64,000 bases of DNA from an uncultured Oscillospiraceae bacterium (GCA_950075865.1 CATMVA010000004.1:62001-126000), one strand, 5' to 3'; positions 15,545 to 24,516 are shown, counted from the stretch's first letter. The notes: generated by a model from the sequence alone, not told the origin. Made by a program: numbers and translations.

Positions 15545-16753
15545 CTACCCCTGTTTGGGCGCAGGTATCTGTCTGGAAACGCCCAGCACGATGCCCATCT
15601 CCATCAGCTGGATCATTAGGGCCGTGCCGCCATAGCTGAAGAAGGGCAGAGACACGCCAGTGGTGGGCAGCAGGTTGGTCACCACTGAGATGTTCAGAAA
15701 GACCTGGACGGCCATCAGGGTGATGATACCCACCACCAGAAGGGAGCCGAACCGATCCCTGGCGTGGAGGGCGATCCAGTAGCCCCTCAGGATCAGCAGG
15801 GCGAAGAGGATCAGCACCAGAATGCCGCCCACAAGGCCCATCTCCTCGCACCAGACGGAAAAGATGAAGTCGTTCTCCGCCTCGGGCAAAAAGAGCTGCT
15901 TCTGACGGCTCTGCCCAAAGCCCAGGCCGAACAGCCCCCCCGAGCCGATAGCGTATAGGGACTGGATGATCTGGTAGCCGCCGTCCCGGGGGTAGGCCCA
16001 GGGATCTTGCCAGACCAGGATCCGGGTGGCCTGGTAGGAGTGGCCGTTCAGCATAATGAACAGGGCGCCCAGCACCAGCGCGCCGCCGGCGCCCACCATC
16101 CACATGGGGATGCCGCCGGCAAAGAGGATAGCGGCGGCCGGAACCATAATGAGGATCATGCCCGACATATGGGGCTCGAAATACATCAGAACAAAGATGA
16201 CCACAAGGATGGCCCCGTAGGGGACCATCTCCAGGAGCCCCAGATTTTCCGCCGCCTGAAGGATCTTGCCCAGGGGGTGGCGGACATCAAAGCGGCGCTT
16301 TTTCTCGGTGTCCCGCTTGCACATCCGGGCGGCGAAATAGAGAATCACCCCCAATTTGGCCACCTCGGAAGGCTGGAAGGAGGGAATGGGGCCAATCCCC
16401 CTGAGCCAACGCCTGACGCCGTCGCTCCGGACGGTGTGGAAGCCGGGGACCAGCACCAGCACCAGAAGCAGCAAGGCAAAGCCCAGCACAAAGACCGACA
16501 TCCAGCGGTAGTTCTGGTAATTGATTTTAGAGGCGAAGTACATAACGGCCACACCCATACCGGCAAAAATGGCCTGCCGGATGAAGTAGTAGGTGGCGCT
16601 CCGGCCCTCGTCGATCGCAGTTGCGTAGGAAGCCGAAAAGACGGCGATGACGCCTATAACGGTGAGCATAAGCACCAGCATCAGGAAGGGCAGATCCATG
16701 GGACCCCGGGCAAGCTGCTGCTCCATGGTAAGGTCCCGCTTCAGTGTAGGCAT
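15545..16753 (-). CDS. ftsW: Lipid II polymerase of the FtsW/RodA/SpoVE family
   Basis: A 402-residue SEDS protein with ten predicted membrane helices that polymerises lipid II at the septum. The N-terminal PFLMLVLMLTVIGVIAVFSAS, the loop region DGVRRWLRGIGPIPSFQPSEVAKLG (near 120-145) and the C-terminal NLLPTTGVSLPFFSYGG are diagnostic. The ATG at 16753 follows GGGAGGTGGAG; a start five codons earlier overlaps that site. Its dcw position next to the PASTA transpeptidase supports FtsW (or sporulation SpoVE) rather than RodA. Sequence alone cannot separate FtsW from SpoVE. Confidence 0.93.
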   Translation of the reverse strand: MPTLKRDLTMEQQLARGPMDLPFLMLVLMLTVIGVIAVFSASYATAIDEGRSATYYFIRQAIFAGMGVAVMYFASKINYQNYRWMSVFVLGFALLLLVLVLVPGFHTVRSDGVRRWLRGIGPIPSFQPSEVAKLGVILYFAARMCKRDTEKKRRFDVRHPLGKILQAAENLGLLEMVPYGAILVVIFVLMYFEPHMSGMILIMVPAAAILFAGGIPMWMVGAGGALVLGALFIMLNGHSYQATRILVWQDPWAYPRDGGYQIIQSLYAIGSGGLFGLGFGQSRQKQLFLPEAENDFIFSVWCEEMGLVGGILVLILFALLILRGYWIALHARDRFGSLLVVGIITLMAVQVFLNISVVTNLLPTTGVSLPFFSYGGTALMIQLMEMGIVLGVSRQIPAPKQG

Positions 16754-16798
16754 GGCTCCACCTCCCATTCAGGATAGCCCTCCCCTGAGGGCCTGTTG

Positions 16799-17803
16799 TT
16801 ACATAGCGTACCGGCTCATCACGCCAAACCAGGCGAGGATGCAGCCCAGAGCTGACACGGCGGCAAAGACCGCCACCACCTTGTTCTCCTTCCACCCGCA
16901 CAGCTCAAAGTGGTGGTGGAGAGGGGCCATCTTGAAGAACCGCTTGCCGTGGGTGACTTTGAAGTAGATCACCTGGATAATGTCCGAAAGGGTCTCGGCA
17001 ATGTAGACGATGCCCACCGGGATCAGGATCAGGGGCATATCAGTGGCGAAGGCCAGGCCGCAGACCGCACCCCCCAGAAAAAGGGAGCCGGTGTCCCCCA
17101 TAAATACCTTGGCGGGGTGGTGGTTATAGACCAGAAAGCCCAAAAGGCCGCCCAGCAGAGCATAAGAGAAAACCGACAGTTCCCGCTGGCCCCAGAGGAG
17201 GGTAATCGCCGTAAAGAAGATGGCCACGGGCACGGTCACCGAGGAGGAAAGTCCGTCCAGACCGTCGGTGATGTTTACGGCGTTCACCGTGCCCACCATG
17301 ACGAAGGCGGCAAAGACCATATAGACCGGCCAAGGCAGGACCAGATGGCTCTGGAAGAAAGGAATGTAGAGATTTGGAGTCAGATATCCCTCGTACCGCA
17401 GAAGAACGATCATCAGAATGGCTGCCGAGAGCTGGAGCAGGAACTTCCACCCGGCAGTAAGGCCGGTATTCTGGTGATGGACCACTTTCATGTAGTCGTC
17501 CACAAAGCCAATGCAGCCAAAGACCAGAGCGAAGGCAAACACATAGAGCCCGCCCCGCTGCTGGTTGGCCAGGTCCCGCCAGGAGCACACCAGGACGGTG
17601 ATGCCGATGGCGAAGATGAACATGAGTCCGCCCATGGTGGGGGTCCCCTGCTTGGACATGTGCCAGGTGGGGCCGATCTCCTTGATGGACTGCCCTGCCT
17701 TCAGGGCCCGTAGGGCGGGGATCAGGAACCACCCGATAACAAGGGTGAGTACAAAACTAATGATCCCGGGCAGGGACAGAATGGTGTCGATGATCGTTTT
17801 CAT
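16799..17803 (-). CDS. mraY: Phospho-MurNAc-pentapeptide translocase MraY
   Basis: A 334-residue polytopic enzyme that transfers phospho-MurNAc-pentapeptide to undecaprenyl phosphate, giving lipid I. Key segments are GTPTMGGLMF near residue 54, FVDDYMKVVHHQNTGL near 106, VNITDGLDGL near 182 and HHHFELCGWKE near 305, carrying the conserved Asp and His residues. GGAGGG lies seven bases before the ATG. It sits between murE (20-base gap) and ftsW (45-base gap), as in most dcw clusters. Length and residues look normal, so it should be functional. Confidence 0.97.
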   Translation of the reverse strand: MKTIIDTILSLPGIISFVLTLVIGWFLIPALRALKAGQSIKEIGPTWHMSKQGTPTMGGLMFIFAIGITVLVCSWRDLANQQRGGLYVFAFALVFGCIGFVDDYMKVVHHQNTGLTAGWKFLLQLSAAILMIVLLRYEGYLTPNLYIPFFQSHLVLPWPVYMVFAAFVMVGTVNAVNITDGLDGLSSSVTVPVAIFFTAITLLWGQRELSVFSYALLGGLLGFLVYNHHPAKVFMGDTGSLFLGGAVCGLAFATDMPLILIPVGIVYIAETLSDIIQVIYFKVTHGKRFFKMAPLHHHFELCGWKENKVVAVFAAVSALGCILAWFGVMSRYAM

Positions 17804-17823
17804 GTGGATCCCTCCGCTTTTGT

Positions 17824-19260
17824 TTATCCTTCCTGGGCTTTGGGGAAGCAGGCACGGACCAGCTCGCGCTCATCCATGTGGTGCTTTTCCCCGTTTACTT
17901 CCTGATAGGTCTCGTGGCCCTTGCCGGCCAGAAGGAGCACATCCCCTTCTCCCAGAAGGGATAGCGCCTTTCGGATGGCGGTGGGACGGTCAGGTTCCAC
18001 CAGCCGGGGAGCGTCTTTTTTCATTCCATCTAAAATGTTCTCAATAATGGCGTTTGGCTCCTCCGTTCTTGGGTTATCGGAAGTAATAATGCAGAAATCG
18101 GCCAACCCGGAGGCGATGGAACCCATGATGGGACGCTTGGTCTTATCCCGGTCGCCGCCGCAGCCGAAGAGGCAGAACAAACGGCCAGAAGTGTTGGGGC
18201 GCAAAGCCTTTAGGGCATTTTCCAGGGCATCTGGAGTATGGGCGTAGTCGATGAGGACGGCGCCGGGGGCGGGAATGGGAACCACCTCCATGCGGCCCTT
18301 GACCCCGTGAGCCGTTGCGAGATAATCACTTGCGGCTTTTAGGGGGATGCCAAGGGCCATGGCGCAGGAGAGGGTGCACAGGGCGTTATAGACCGAGAAA
18401 TCGCCGGGTATAGGCAGTTTGACGGCAACTTTCTCATGCCCGGAAATTGCGTCAAATTGTATCCCGTGTGCAAAAAGTTGCACGTTCTCAGCTTTCAGAT
18501 CCAGCGTTTTGGAGCCTTTTCCGTAGGTTTTGACCTCATTTTTTACGGTTTTGGCGTAATATTGGCCTGCGGGGTCGTCCAGGTTCAGAACCGAGACGTC
18601 GCTTTGTGCAAAAAGGCGGCCTTTTGCCTCCCGGTATGCCTCCATGGTCTTGTGAAAATCCAGGTGGTCCTGGGTCAGGTTGGAGAAGGCCCCCACGGCG
18701 AAGCGAATGCCGTCCACCCGGTGGAGACACAGGGCGTGGGAGGAGACCTCCATGACCACATGGGTGCAGCCGGCGTCGGCCATCTCCCGCAGGAGCTTCT
18801 GGAGCTCAAAGATGTCGGGGGTGGTGCGCTCGGCGGGAAGGAGCTCCTCTCCGATCCGGTTCTCGTTGGTGCCGATAAGGCCCACCTTGGTGTTCAGGCA
18901 CCGGCTGATCAGACCCCACAGCAGGGTGGTCGTGGTGGTCTTGCCGTTAGTGCCCGTGACCCCGATGAAGGTCATCTCCCGGGCCGGGTGACCAAACCAG
19001 TTGGCGCAGACCGTGGCCATGGCGGCGCGGGTATCGGAGACCAGAAGGACCCCCTCCCCCTCCTCGGCCAGGATGGCCCCGGCCCCCTTGGCTATGGCGT
19101 CGGGGATATAGTTGTGGCCGTCGGTCTTGTAGCCCCGGAGGGCCACGAAAAGCTCCCCCGGCTTCAAAACGGCGGTATTGGAGGATACTCCGGTGATCTC
19201 CGGGTCCTCCGCGAGGACTCCCCGGTAGCCGGTCCCCTCCAGCAGCTTGCTCAGACGCAT
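17824..19260 (-). CDS. murE: UDP-MurNAc-tripeptide synthetase MurE (meso-DAP adding)
   Basis: A 478-residue ATP-dependent Mur ligase adding the third stem-peptide residue. The P-loop is TGTNGKTTTT near residue 113, the carbamylated-Lys region lies around MEAYREAKGRLF, and SDNPRTEEP near 400 carries the D-N-P-R motif that selects meso-diaminopimelate over lysine. The organism therefore should have DAP-type wall. GAGGTG precedes the ATG. The gene has more A/T-rich codons in its 3' half (around 17.9-18.6 kb) than its neighbours, but the frame is intact. It lies 35 bases after the transpeptidase gene. Confidence 0.96.
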   Translation of the reverse strand: MRLSKLLEGTGYRGVLAEDPEITGVSSNTAVLKPGELFVALRGYKTDGHNYIPDAIAKGAGAILAEEGEGVLLVSDTRAAMATVCANWFGHPAREMTFIGVTGTNGKTTTTTLLWGLISRCLNTKVGLIGTNENRIGEELLPAERTTPDIFELQKLLREMADAGCTHVVMEVSSHALCLHRVDGIRFAVGAFSNLTQDHLDFHKTMEAYREAKGRLFAQSDVSVLNLDDPAGQYYAKTVKNEVKTYGKGSKTLDLKAENVQLFAHGIQFDAISGHEKVAVKLPIPGDFSVYNALCTLSCAMALGIPLKAASDYLATAHGVKGRMEVVPIPAPGAVLIDYAHTPDALENALKALRPNTSGRLFCLFGCGGDRDKTKRPIMGSIASGLADFCIITSDNPRTEEPNAIIENILDGMKKDAPRLVEPDRPTAIRKALSLLGEGDVLLLAGKGHETYQEVNGEKHHMDERELVRACFPKAQEG

Positions 19261-19295
19261 AGGAACACCTCTTTTGAAAAAAGATGGCCGGACCT

Positions 19296-21740
19296 TTAAT
19301 CCAACATCGTATTATCCGAGAACAGGCACTCGATGACCGTACCCCGCTCCACCTTGGTGCCGGCCGTGATGGACTGGCTGGCCACGGTGGCGTTGGCCGA
19401 CATATAGCGGCTGGTACCTCCCACCCGGAGGTAGAGGCCGGCCTGGGCCAGGACGGCCTGGGCTTCGGCAGCCGTTTTTCCCCAGAGGCTGGGGACCGTG
19501 ACCTGGTCGGTGGGCTTCTCCTCTCCCAGGTAGAGGACCACCTGGCTCTTGCTGGGGATCACGGCACCACCCACCGGGATCTGAGCGGTGACCGTATCCC
19601 CCTCCCCCACCGTGCGGACGGTGAAGCCGCTGTCCGCCAGGGCGCTCTTGGCCACATCCAGGCCCTGGCCCACAAGGTTGGGAACGGTAATGTCGATGAA
19701 GGCCCGCTGCTCCTCGGTGTAGACCTTTTCCACACCCTTATACTCCAGGATGTCCTCGATGAGCTCTCCGGCCAGCACGGCAGCCATGTTTCCCCCCGAG
19801 ATGTAGTAGCCTTTCTCGGTCAGGCGGCCTTTGGGGGTGGCGGGCTGGGGCTTGTCGAAAGCCAGAAGGACCACCACTTGGGGATCGTCCACAGGGGCGA
19901 AGCCGATGAAGGAGACGATGGCCCGATCCTCGCCACGGCGGCTCTCCAGAGTCTCGGAGGTGCCGGTCTTGCCGCCGATCTGGTAGCCAGGGACATAGGC
20001 CCGCTTGCCGCTGCCGCCGTCCACCACCCCCTCCAGGATGGCCCGGCAGCGGGCGCTGGTCTCCTCGCTGATGACCTGGCGGACCTCGGTGGGCTGGGTC
20101 TGGGAGATCACGCTGCCCGCGCCGTCGGTGATGGAGCTCATCACATAGGGCTGCATCAGGTGGCCGCCGTTGACCACCGCCGAGAATGCGGTGATGAGCT
20201 GGATGGGGGTGATCTGAAGGCCCTGGCCGAAGGAGGCGGTGGCCAGGTTGGTGATGCCGTTGGCCGAGGTGAAGAGGCTCCGGGGCCAGATCAGGTTGGG
20301 CACTGGGTTCAGCTTGGACTCCCCCTGCATGTCGATGTTGGTGGCCTCCAGGAAGCCGAAGTCCTCCAGGTAGTCATAGAACTTCTCGGCCCCCAGGGCC
20401 TGGCCGATGGCGATAAAGGACACGTTGCAGGAGTTGGCCACCGCCTTGGCCAGGGTCTGGCTGCCGTGGGCCGTGTTGCCAAAGCAGCTGATCCGCTTGT
20501 CGGCCACGATGGTGGAGCCCGGGCAGAAAAAGGTGGTGCTCTCGCTGACCACTCCCTCCTCCAGAGCGGCGGCCAGGACGATGGATTTGAAGGTGGAGCC
20601 CGGCTCGTAGGAGTCGCTGATGGCCTTGTTCCGCCACTGGCGGTTCTGCATGTTTCCTAAGGCGGTGTTGTAAGCCTTTTTCTTTTCCTCCTCGGTCAGG
20701 GTCCCGTCCTCCCCCGCGGCGGCTTTCACGCTTTCCAGGTACTCGCTGAGCACCGGGTCGCTCACCGTCCAGGGGGAGTTGAGGTCGTAGGTGGGGGAGT
20801 TAGCCCAGGCCAGGATGGAGCCGGTCTTGGGGTCCATGGCGATGACAAAGCCGCCGTTCTGCACGTCGAACATCTCCACCCCCTTCTCCAGCACCCGCTC
20901 GCAGTAGAACTGGATGGTGGCGTCCAGGGTGAGGGTCAGGTCGTTGCCGTCGGTGGCGTCGTAGTAGTCCTGGAAGGAGTACTTCATCTCGGTGCCGTCT
21001 CCCTTCTTGGCGGTGACCACCCGCCCGGTCTGGCCGGCCAGCTCGCTTTCATAGAGAGCCTCCATGCCGTAGGCGCCGGTGTTCTCCAGGTTGGGGTTGA
21101 CCCAACCGATGACCTGGGCGGCCAGGGAGCCGTAAGCGTAATACCGCTTGGTGGTGGGATTGGTATAGAGGCTGTTGGACAGGCGCATGTCGCTGATGAG
21201 CTGCCAGATCTGCTCAGCCACCTCCCGCTCAACCCGGGAGGCCGCCACCTCGTACTTGGAGTTTTTCTCCAGTAGCTTCTGCATTTTCTCTGGGGTGGAG
21301 CCCAGGATCTCGGCCAGAGCATTGGCCACCGTGACCACCTCGGGCCGGGCGTAGTATCCCTTTGCCGAGGTCAGGATGTTCCCGTCATCATCCCTGAACT
21401 TTTTGTCCCAGTTCTCCTGAACCATTTTAAAGTCGTTGGGGGAAATGATCACGTCGTACACCGTGCCCGAGGTGGCCAGCACCTTGCCGGTGACGTCGGT
21501 GATCTTCCCTCGGCTGGCCGACACGGCGTTGTCCCGGGTCTGCTGGGTAATAGCCCGCTGCTGGTAAAAGTCGTGATCCCGGATCTGGATCTCCCAGAGT
21601 TTATAGCACAAAGGCAAAAAGGTCGCCACACCGAAAAGAACCAACAGGATCACGGTCCGGTAAAGGATGGTCCGGTTGGCCTTTCGGTCGACGGCCTTGG
21701 TATGCTCACGCTGTTCTCCCTGATGCCTGCGGTCCCGCAA
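19296..21740 (-). CDS. Division transpeptidase (class B PBP, FtsI/SpoVD-like) with two PASTA domains
   Basis: An 814-residue class B penicillin-binding protein that cross-links septal peptidoglycan. A cytoplasmic tail and one membrane helix (about 28-46) precede the dimerisation domain (50-330). The transpeptidase has S-T-F-K with Ser382, S-C-N with Ser437 and K-T-G with Lys591. Two PASTA domains occupy about 680-814 (VTVPSLWGKTAAEAQAVLAQAGL). The start was set at TTG 21740, six bases after AAAGGGGAG; an ATG at 21782 lies inside an upstream hairpin. PASTA-bearing copies in this position are either FtsI/Pbp2B or the spore-cortex SpoVD, which motifs do not distinguish. Confidence 0.93.
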   Translation of the reverse strand: MRDRRHQGEQREHTKAVDRKANRTILYRTVILLVLFGVATFLPLCYKLWEIQIRDHDFYQQRAITQQTRDNAVSASRGKITDVTGKVLATSGTVYDVIISPNDFKMVQENWDKKFRDDDGNILTSAKGYYARPEVVTVANALAEILGSTPEKMQKLLEKNSKYEVAASRVEREVAEQIWQLISDMRLSNSLYTNPTTKRYYAYGSLAAQVIGWVNPNLENTGAYGMEALYESELAGQTGRVVTAKKGDGTEMKYSFQDYYDATDGNDLTLTLDATIQFYCERVLEKGVEMFDVQNGGFVIAMDPKTGSILAWANSPTYDLNSPWTVSDPVLSEYLESVKAAAGEDGTLTEEEKKKAYNTALGNMQNRQWRNKAISDSYEPGSTFKSIVLAAALEEGVVSESTTFFCPGSTIVADKRISCFGNTAHGSQTLAKAVANSCNVSFIAIGQALGAEKFYDYLEDFGFLEATNIDMQGESKLNPVPNLIWPRSLFTSANGITNLATASFGQGLQITPIQLITAFSAVVNGGHLMQPYVMSSITDGAGSVISQTQPTEVRQVISEETSARCRAILEGVVDGGSGKRAYVPGYQIGGKTGTSETLESRRGEDRAIVSFIGFAPVDDPQVVVLLAFDKPQPATPKGRLTEKGYYISGGNMAAVLAGELIEDILEYKGVEKVYTEEQRAFIDITVPNLVGQGLDVAKSALADSGFTVRTVGEGDTVTAQIPVGGAVIPSKSQVVLYLGEEKPTDQVTVPSLWGKTAAEAQAVLAQAGLYLRVGGTSRYMSANATVASQSITAGTKVERGTVIECLFSDNTMLD

Positions 21741-21764
21741 GTGCTTCTCCCCTTTCGTCACGCA

Positions 21765-21797
21765 AAGGGCGTAAGAAAACACATTTCTTACGCCCTT
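21765..21797 (-). other. Perfect 14-bp hairpin just upstream of the transpeptidase gene
   Basis: Arms AAGGGCGTAAGAAA (21765-21778) and its exact complement (21784-21797) flank a five-base loop, between ftsL and the transpeptidase gene and about 25 bases before its TTG start. No T-run follows on the minus strand. It could be an RNA processing or stability element, or a weak attenuator inside the dcw transcript. Confidence 0.6.
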
Positions 21798-21843
21798 CCC
21801 CTGTGTGGTCTGTTCGGCTCTTTGGTATCCCCGTCAACCGATT

Positions 21844-22398
21844 TTATGACCCTTCCCCCCGGAAATATGCCAGGGTATTCGCGATGGTCTCCTCCAGCGC
21901 GTCCAGGAAACCGGCCGGGCCCTCGGCCCCGGCCGAGTAGAGGACCACGCTGTCGGGCTCGGTCATGTCCACATAGATGATCTGTCCCGCCTGAGGCCGG
22001 CCCATGGAACCGTCGGCCGTGACGGCGTTCTCGATGGCTCCCAGGTCGTAGGCCAGCTCGTACCGGGCCAGAAGGGTGGCCTCCTCGTCCTTGAGCTGGC
22101 TCATCTGGGTATCCAGGGCCACCACCTCACCCGACACAGTGGAGAGGGTGACAAAGCTCATCAGGATCAGGACGGCCATGACGGCCACGGCGGCAAAGCC
22201 CACCACGGCGAAGGGGGAGACCTTGCCGGCCGGCCGGGCCTCCACCTTGGGGCGGACCATCGCCCGCTGACGGGGGCGGACCCGGGGGCGGGACTTAAGG
22301 GACTCCTCCCCCTCCAGGACCCGGGCGGCCGAGCCGTCGTAGGCGTATCTTACATTGCGGTAGGGGTCGTAGCTACCCCGTTTGACTGCCTCGGCCAT
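21844..22398 (-). CDS. ftsL: FtsL-like divisome protein
   Basis: A 184-residue bitopic membrane protein in the ftsL position between rsmH and the transpeptidase gene. A basic cytoplasmic tail of about 60 residues, one helix (about 62-82, FAVVGFAAVAVMAVLILMSF) and a short coiled coil (about 85-120, GEVVALDTQMSQLKDEEATLLAR) are as expected. The C-terminal 60 residues, ending in ALEETIANTLAYFRGEGS, are longer than typical FtsL. FtsL partners with FtsQ/DivIB and DivIC. The assignment depends on architecture and position because FtsL sequences diverge strongly. GAAAGGAG precedes the ATG. Confidence 0.8.
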   Translation of the reverse strand: MAEAVKRGSYDPYRNVRYAYDGSAARVLEGEESLKSRPRVRPRQRAMVRPKVEARPAGKVSPFAVVGFAAVAVMAVLILMSFVTLSTVSGEVVALDTQMSQLKDEEATLLARYELAYDLGAIENAVTADGSMGRPQAGQIIYVDMTEPDSVVLYSAGAEGPAGFLDALEETIANTLAYFRGEGS

Positions 22399-22433
22399 GG
22401 TCTGGCTCCTTTCTCACATCCGTTCCGGACGGC

Positions 22434-23372
22434 TTATAGCTTCTCGGCGATCCGCAGCTTGGCGCTGCGGGAGCGCGGGTTTTCCTCCAGCTCCCTCCCG
22501 GTGGGAAGGATGGGTTTGCGTGTCACAAGTTTGATCCTGGGCTTCTTGCCGCAGACACAGACCGGGAAATCCGGGGGGCAGGTGCAGCCCTTTGCCGCGG
22601 CGGCATAGCCGGTCTTGACCAGCCGGTCCTCCAGGGAGTGAAAGGTGATGATACACAACCTTCCGCCGGGGGAGAGCAGGTCGATGGCCTGGTCCACCAC
22701 CCGCTCCACCGCCGTGAGCTCGTCATTGACGGCGATACGGATGGCCTGAAAGGTCCGCTTGGCCGGATGCTGCTTTTCCCGGAGGGCGGCCCGCGGCATG
22801 GCCGAACGGATCACGTCCACCAGCTCCAGGGTGGTCTCGATGCTCTTTTGTCCCCTGACCCGGACGATGGCTCCCGCGATGGCGGGGGCATACCGTTCCT
22901 CCCCGTAGTCGGTGAGGATCCGCCGCAGCTCCTCCTGGGGCCACTCGTTCACCACCGTCCGGGCCGTAAGGGTTTGCGTCTGGTCCATGCGCATATCCAA
23001 AGGGGCGTCGTGCATGTAGGAGAATCCCCGCTCAGGGTCGTCCAGCTGGGGGGAGGATACTCCCAGGTCGAAGAGCATACCGTCGGCGGCCGAGATCCCC
23101 GCCCCAGTCAGCAGCTCCGAAAGGTCGGTAAAGTTGCCGTGGAGGGGGGTGAACCGGTCCCCGAAGGGGGAGAGCTTCTCCCGGGCGGCTTCGATGGCGG
23201 CCAAGTCCCGGTCGATGCCGTAGAGCCGGCCGGCGGTCAGGCGTTTGGCGATCTCCAGGGAGTGACCCGCCCGGCCCAGGGTGCCGTCCACATAGGTTCC
23301 TTCCGGCTTGATATTCAGCCCCTCGATACACTCGTCCAGAAGGACCGGACAGTGGGTATATGTCTCGCTCAT
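22434..23372 (-). CDS. rsmH: 16S rRNA (cytosine-1402-N4)-methyltransferase RsmH (MraW)
   Basis: A 312-residue SAM-dependent methyltransferase acting on C1402 in the 30S decoding centre. Landmarks are the N-terminal HCPVLLDECIEGL, the SAM site VDGTLGRAGHS, LFDLGVSSPQLDDPERGFSY near 105-125 and HSLEDRLVK near 245. The gene begins four bases after mraZ ends, so it depends on mraZ translation. Length is normal. The order mraZ-rsmH-ftsL-PBP is the standard dcw opening. Confidence 0.97.
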   Translation of the reverse strand: MSETYTHCPVLLDECIEGLNIKPEGTYVDGTLGRAGHSLEIAKRLTAGRLYGIDRDLAAIEAAREKLSPFGDRFTPLHGNFTDLSELLTGAGISAADGMLFDLGVSSPQLDDPERGFSYMHDAPLDMRMDQTQTLTARTVVNEWPQEELRRILTDYGEERYAPAIAGAIVRVRGQKSIETTLELVDVIRSAMPRAALREKQHPAKRTFQAIRIAVNDELTAVERVVDQAIDLLSPGGRLCIITFHSLEDRLVKTGYAAAAKGCTCPPDFPVCVCGKKPRIKLVTRKPILPTGRELEENPRSRSAKLRIAEKL

Positions 23373-23376
23373 CGGC

Positions 23377-23793
23377 TTAGAAGCCCAAGGCTTCCATGCA
23401 GGCCGACATCTTCTCGGGGGTCATCTCTTCCTCCTCCTGGCTGTTCCAGGCCTCGTGGGCCCAGATCTCAGCCCGGTCGTTGACCCCGATGATGACCACG
23501 TCCTTGTCCAGGTTGGCGTACTGCCGCAGCTTCTGAGGCACCACGATCCGGCCCTGGGAATCCAGCTCGCATTTGGAGGCGTTGGCAAAGAGGGGACGCA
23601 TGGCCTTGGACTGGCTCATGGGGAGGGAGGCGAACTTCTCGGTGAAGCGGTCCCAGGTAGCCTGGGGGTAGATGGCCAGGCAGGCGTCCACGCCCATGGC
23701 CAGGTAGAAGGTGACCCCCAGCTCCTCCCGCAGCTTGGCAGGGATGAAGAGGCGGCCCTTGCCGTCGATACTGTGTTCATAGGTCCCGGTCAC
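23377..23793 (-). CDS. mraZ: Transcriptional regulator MraZ
   Basis: A 138-residue protein with two AbrB-like halves that forms ring oligomers and controls the dcw operon. Each half has its D-(G/S)-(K/Q)-G-R motif: SIDGKGRLFIPAKLR near residue 8 and ELDSQGRIVVPQKLR near 80. The start is taken as GTG 23793, giving the typical opening VTGTYEHSIDGKGR, with GGGGTGAG just upstream. The longer frame to 23808 would overlap that site. It is the first gene of the dcw operon and has its own probable binding repeats in the promoter region. Confidence 0.93.
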   Translation of the reverse strand: MTGTYEHSIDGKGRLFIPAKLREELGVTFYLAMGVDACLAIYPQATWDRFTEKFASLPMSQSKAMRPLFANASKCELDSQGRIVVPQKLRQYANLDKDVVIIGVNDRAEIWAHEAWNSQEEEEMTPEKMSACMEALGF

Positions 23794-23832
23794 GCTCTCA
23801 CCCCCCACTTATATGGGATTTTGTGGTTTAAC

Positions 23833-23852
23833 GCTCCACTTTGCTCCACTTT
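23833..23852 (-). promoter_or_regulatory. Direct repeats, probable MraZ operator
   Basis: Two exact copies of a 10-base unit, AAAGTGGAGC on the minus strand, lie directly after the mraZ -10 box. MraZ binds several short direct repeats with a 10-base period in its own promoter region, and an AAAGTG-type core is known from mycoplasma. The fit in sequence, period and place supports autoregulation. Confidence 0.7.
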
Positions 23853-23860
23853 GCTTTTTT

Positions 23861-23889
23861 AGTATAGCGGGTCTGTAACCAAATTGCAA
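23861..23889 (-). promoter_or_regulatory. Promoter of the dcw (mra) operon
   Basis: TTGCAA (23884-23889) and TATACT (23861-23866) on the minus strand with a 17-base spacer, immediately upstream of the direct repeats. Confidence 0.8.
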
Positions 23890-23924
23890 TACTTTTTTTG
23901 AATTTTTCCACAAGAAATGTGGAC

Positions 23925-23967
23925 AAAAAAATCCCCTCAAATGGTCGGTTGTGACCACTTGAGGGGG
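23925..23967 (-). terminator. Terminator after the coiled-coil gene
   Basis: CCCCTCAA-A-TGGTC pairs with GACCA-C-TTGAGGGG around a short loop, followed on the minus strand by a run of seven T. It ends the coaD-side transcript before the dcw promoter. Confidence 0.88.
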
Positions 23968-23994
23968 GTATCACAATATGTTGTGCCGGGGCTC

Positions 23995-24516
23995 TTAATC
24001 CTCGTCGGCCTCGGCGTCGTAGATGCGGCTCTGGGCGCTGCTCTGGGGGGGATCCATGCCGGCAGCGGCCGCCCGGAACCGGGTCCGGGACTTCTTGATC
24101 TCGTCATAGGCCTCGGCCACGGCCTCCTCGGTGCGGCGGAGGGCATCGTCGCAGTAGCGGTTGGCCGCCAGCCTCAGTTCCCGGGCTTTGGCCTCGGCTG
24201 CGCGGCGCATCTCCTCGCTCTCCCGCTTGGCGGCGGCCAGGAGCTGATCCTCGGCCACCAGCTGTTCGGCCTTCTCCTTGGCCTGCTGGATGATCAGGTC
24301 GCCCTCCCGCTTGGCGGAGGCCAGGTAGTCGTTCCGGGCCGAGATGATCTTCCGGGCCTCGGCCAGCTCCATGGGGAAGGCGTTGCGGATCTCGTCGATG
24401 AGGTCCAGGGCTTCGGACCGCTCCACCATGCAACGGTCCCCCGAGAGAGGCACATTCTTGGCCTCCTCGATCATATCAAAGAGCATATCCAGCAGTTCGT
24501 TGACTCCGCTCGCCAT
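23995..24516 (-). CDS. Coiled-coil protein of unknown function
   Basis: A 173-residue, strongly charged helical protein. After a short N-terminal motif (VNELLDMLFDMIEEAKNVPL) nearly all of residues 35-145 is predicted coiled coil rich in Ala, Glu and Arg (AKREGDLIIQQAKEKAEQLV). Proteins of this type are often labelled ATPase or ATP synthase-subunit-like, but no nucleotide-binding motif is present. It follows coaD by 49 bases and ends at a terminator before the dcw promoter. Resemblance to DivIVA or ATP synthase stator subunits is only compositional. AGGAGG precedes the ATG. Confidence 0.7.
   Translation of the reverse strand: MASGVNELLDMLFDMIEEAKNVPLSGDRCMVERSEALDLIDEIRNAFPMELAEARKIISARNDYLASAKREGDLIIQQAKEKAEQLVAEDQLLAAAKRESEEMRRAAEAKARELRLAANRYCDDALRRTEEAVAEAYDEIKKSRTRFRAAAAGMDPPQSSAQSRIYDAEADED

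Noticed and set aside
15390-16103. N-terminal extension of the MurG frame into ftsW
   Set aside because: The MurG glycosyltransferase start with its AAAGGAGG site is at 15389; upstream residues are ftsW in another frame.
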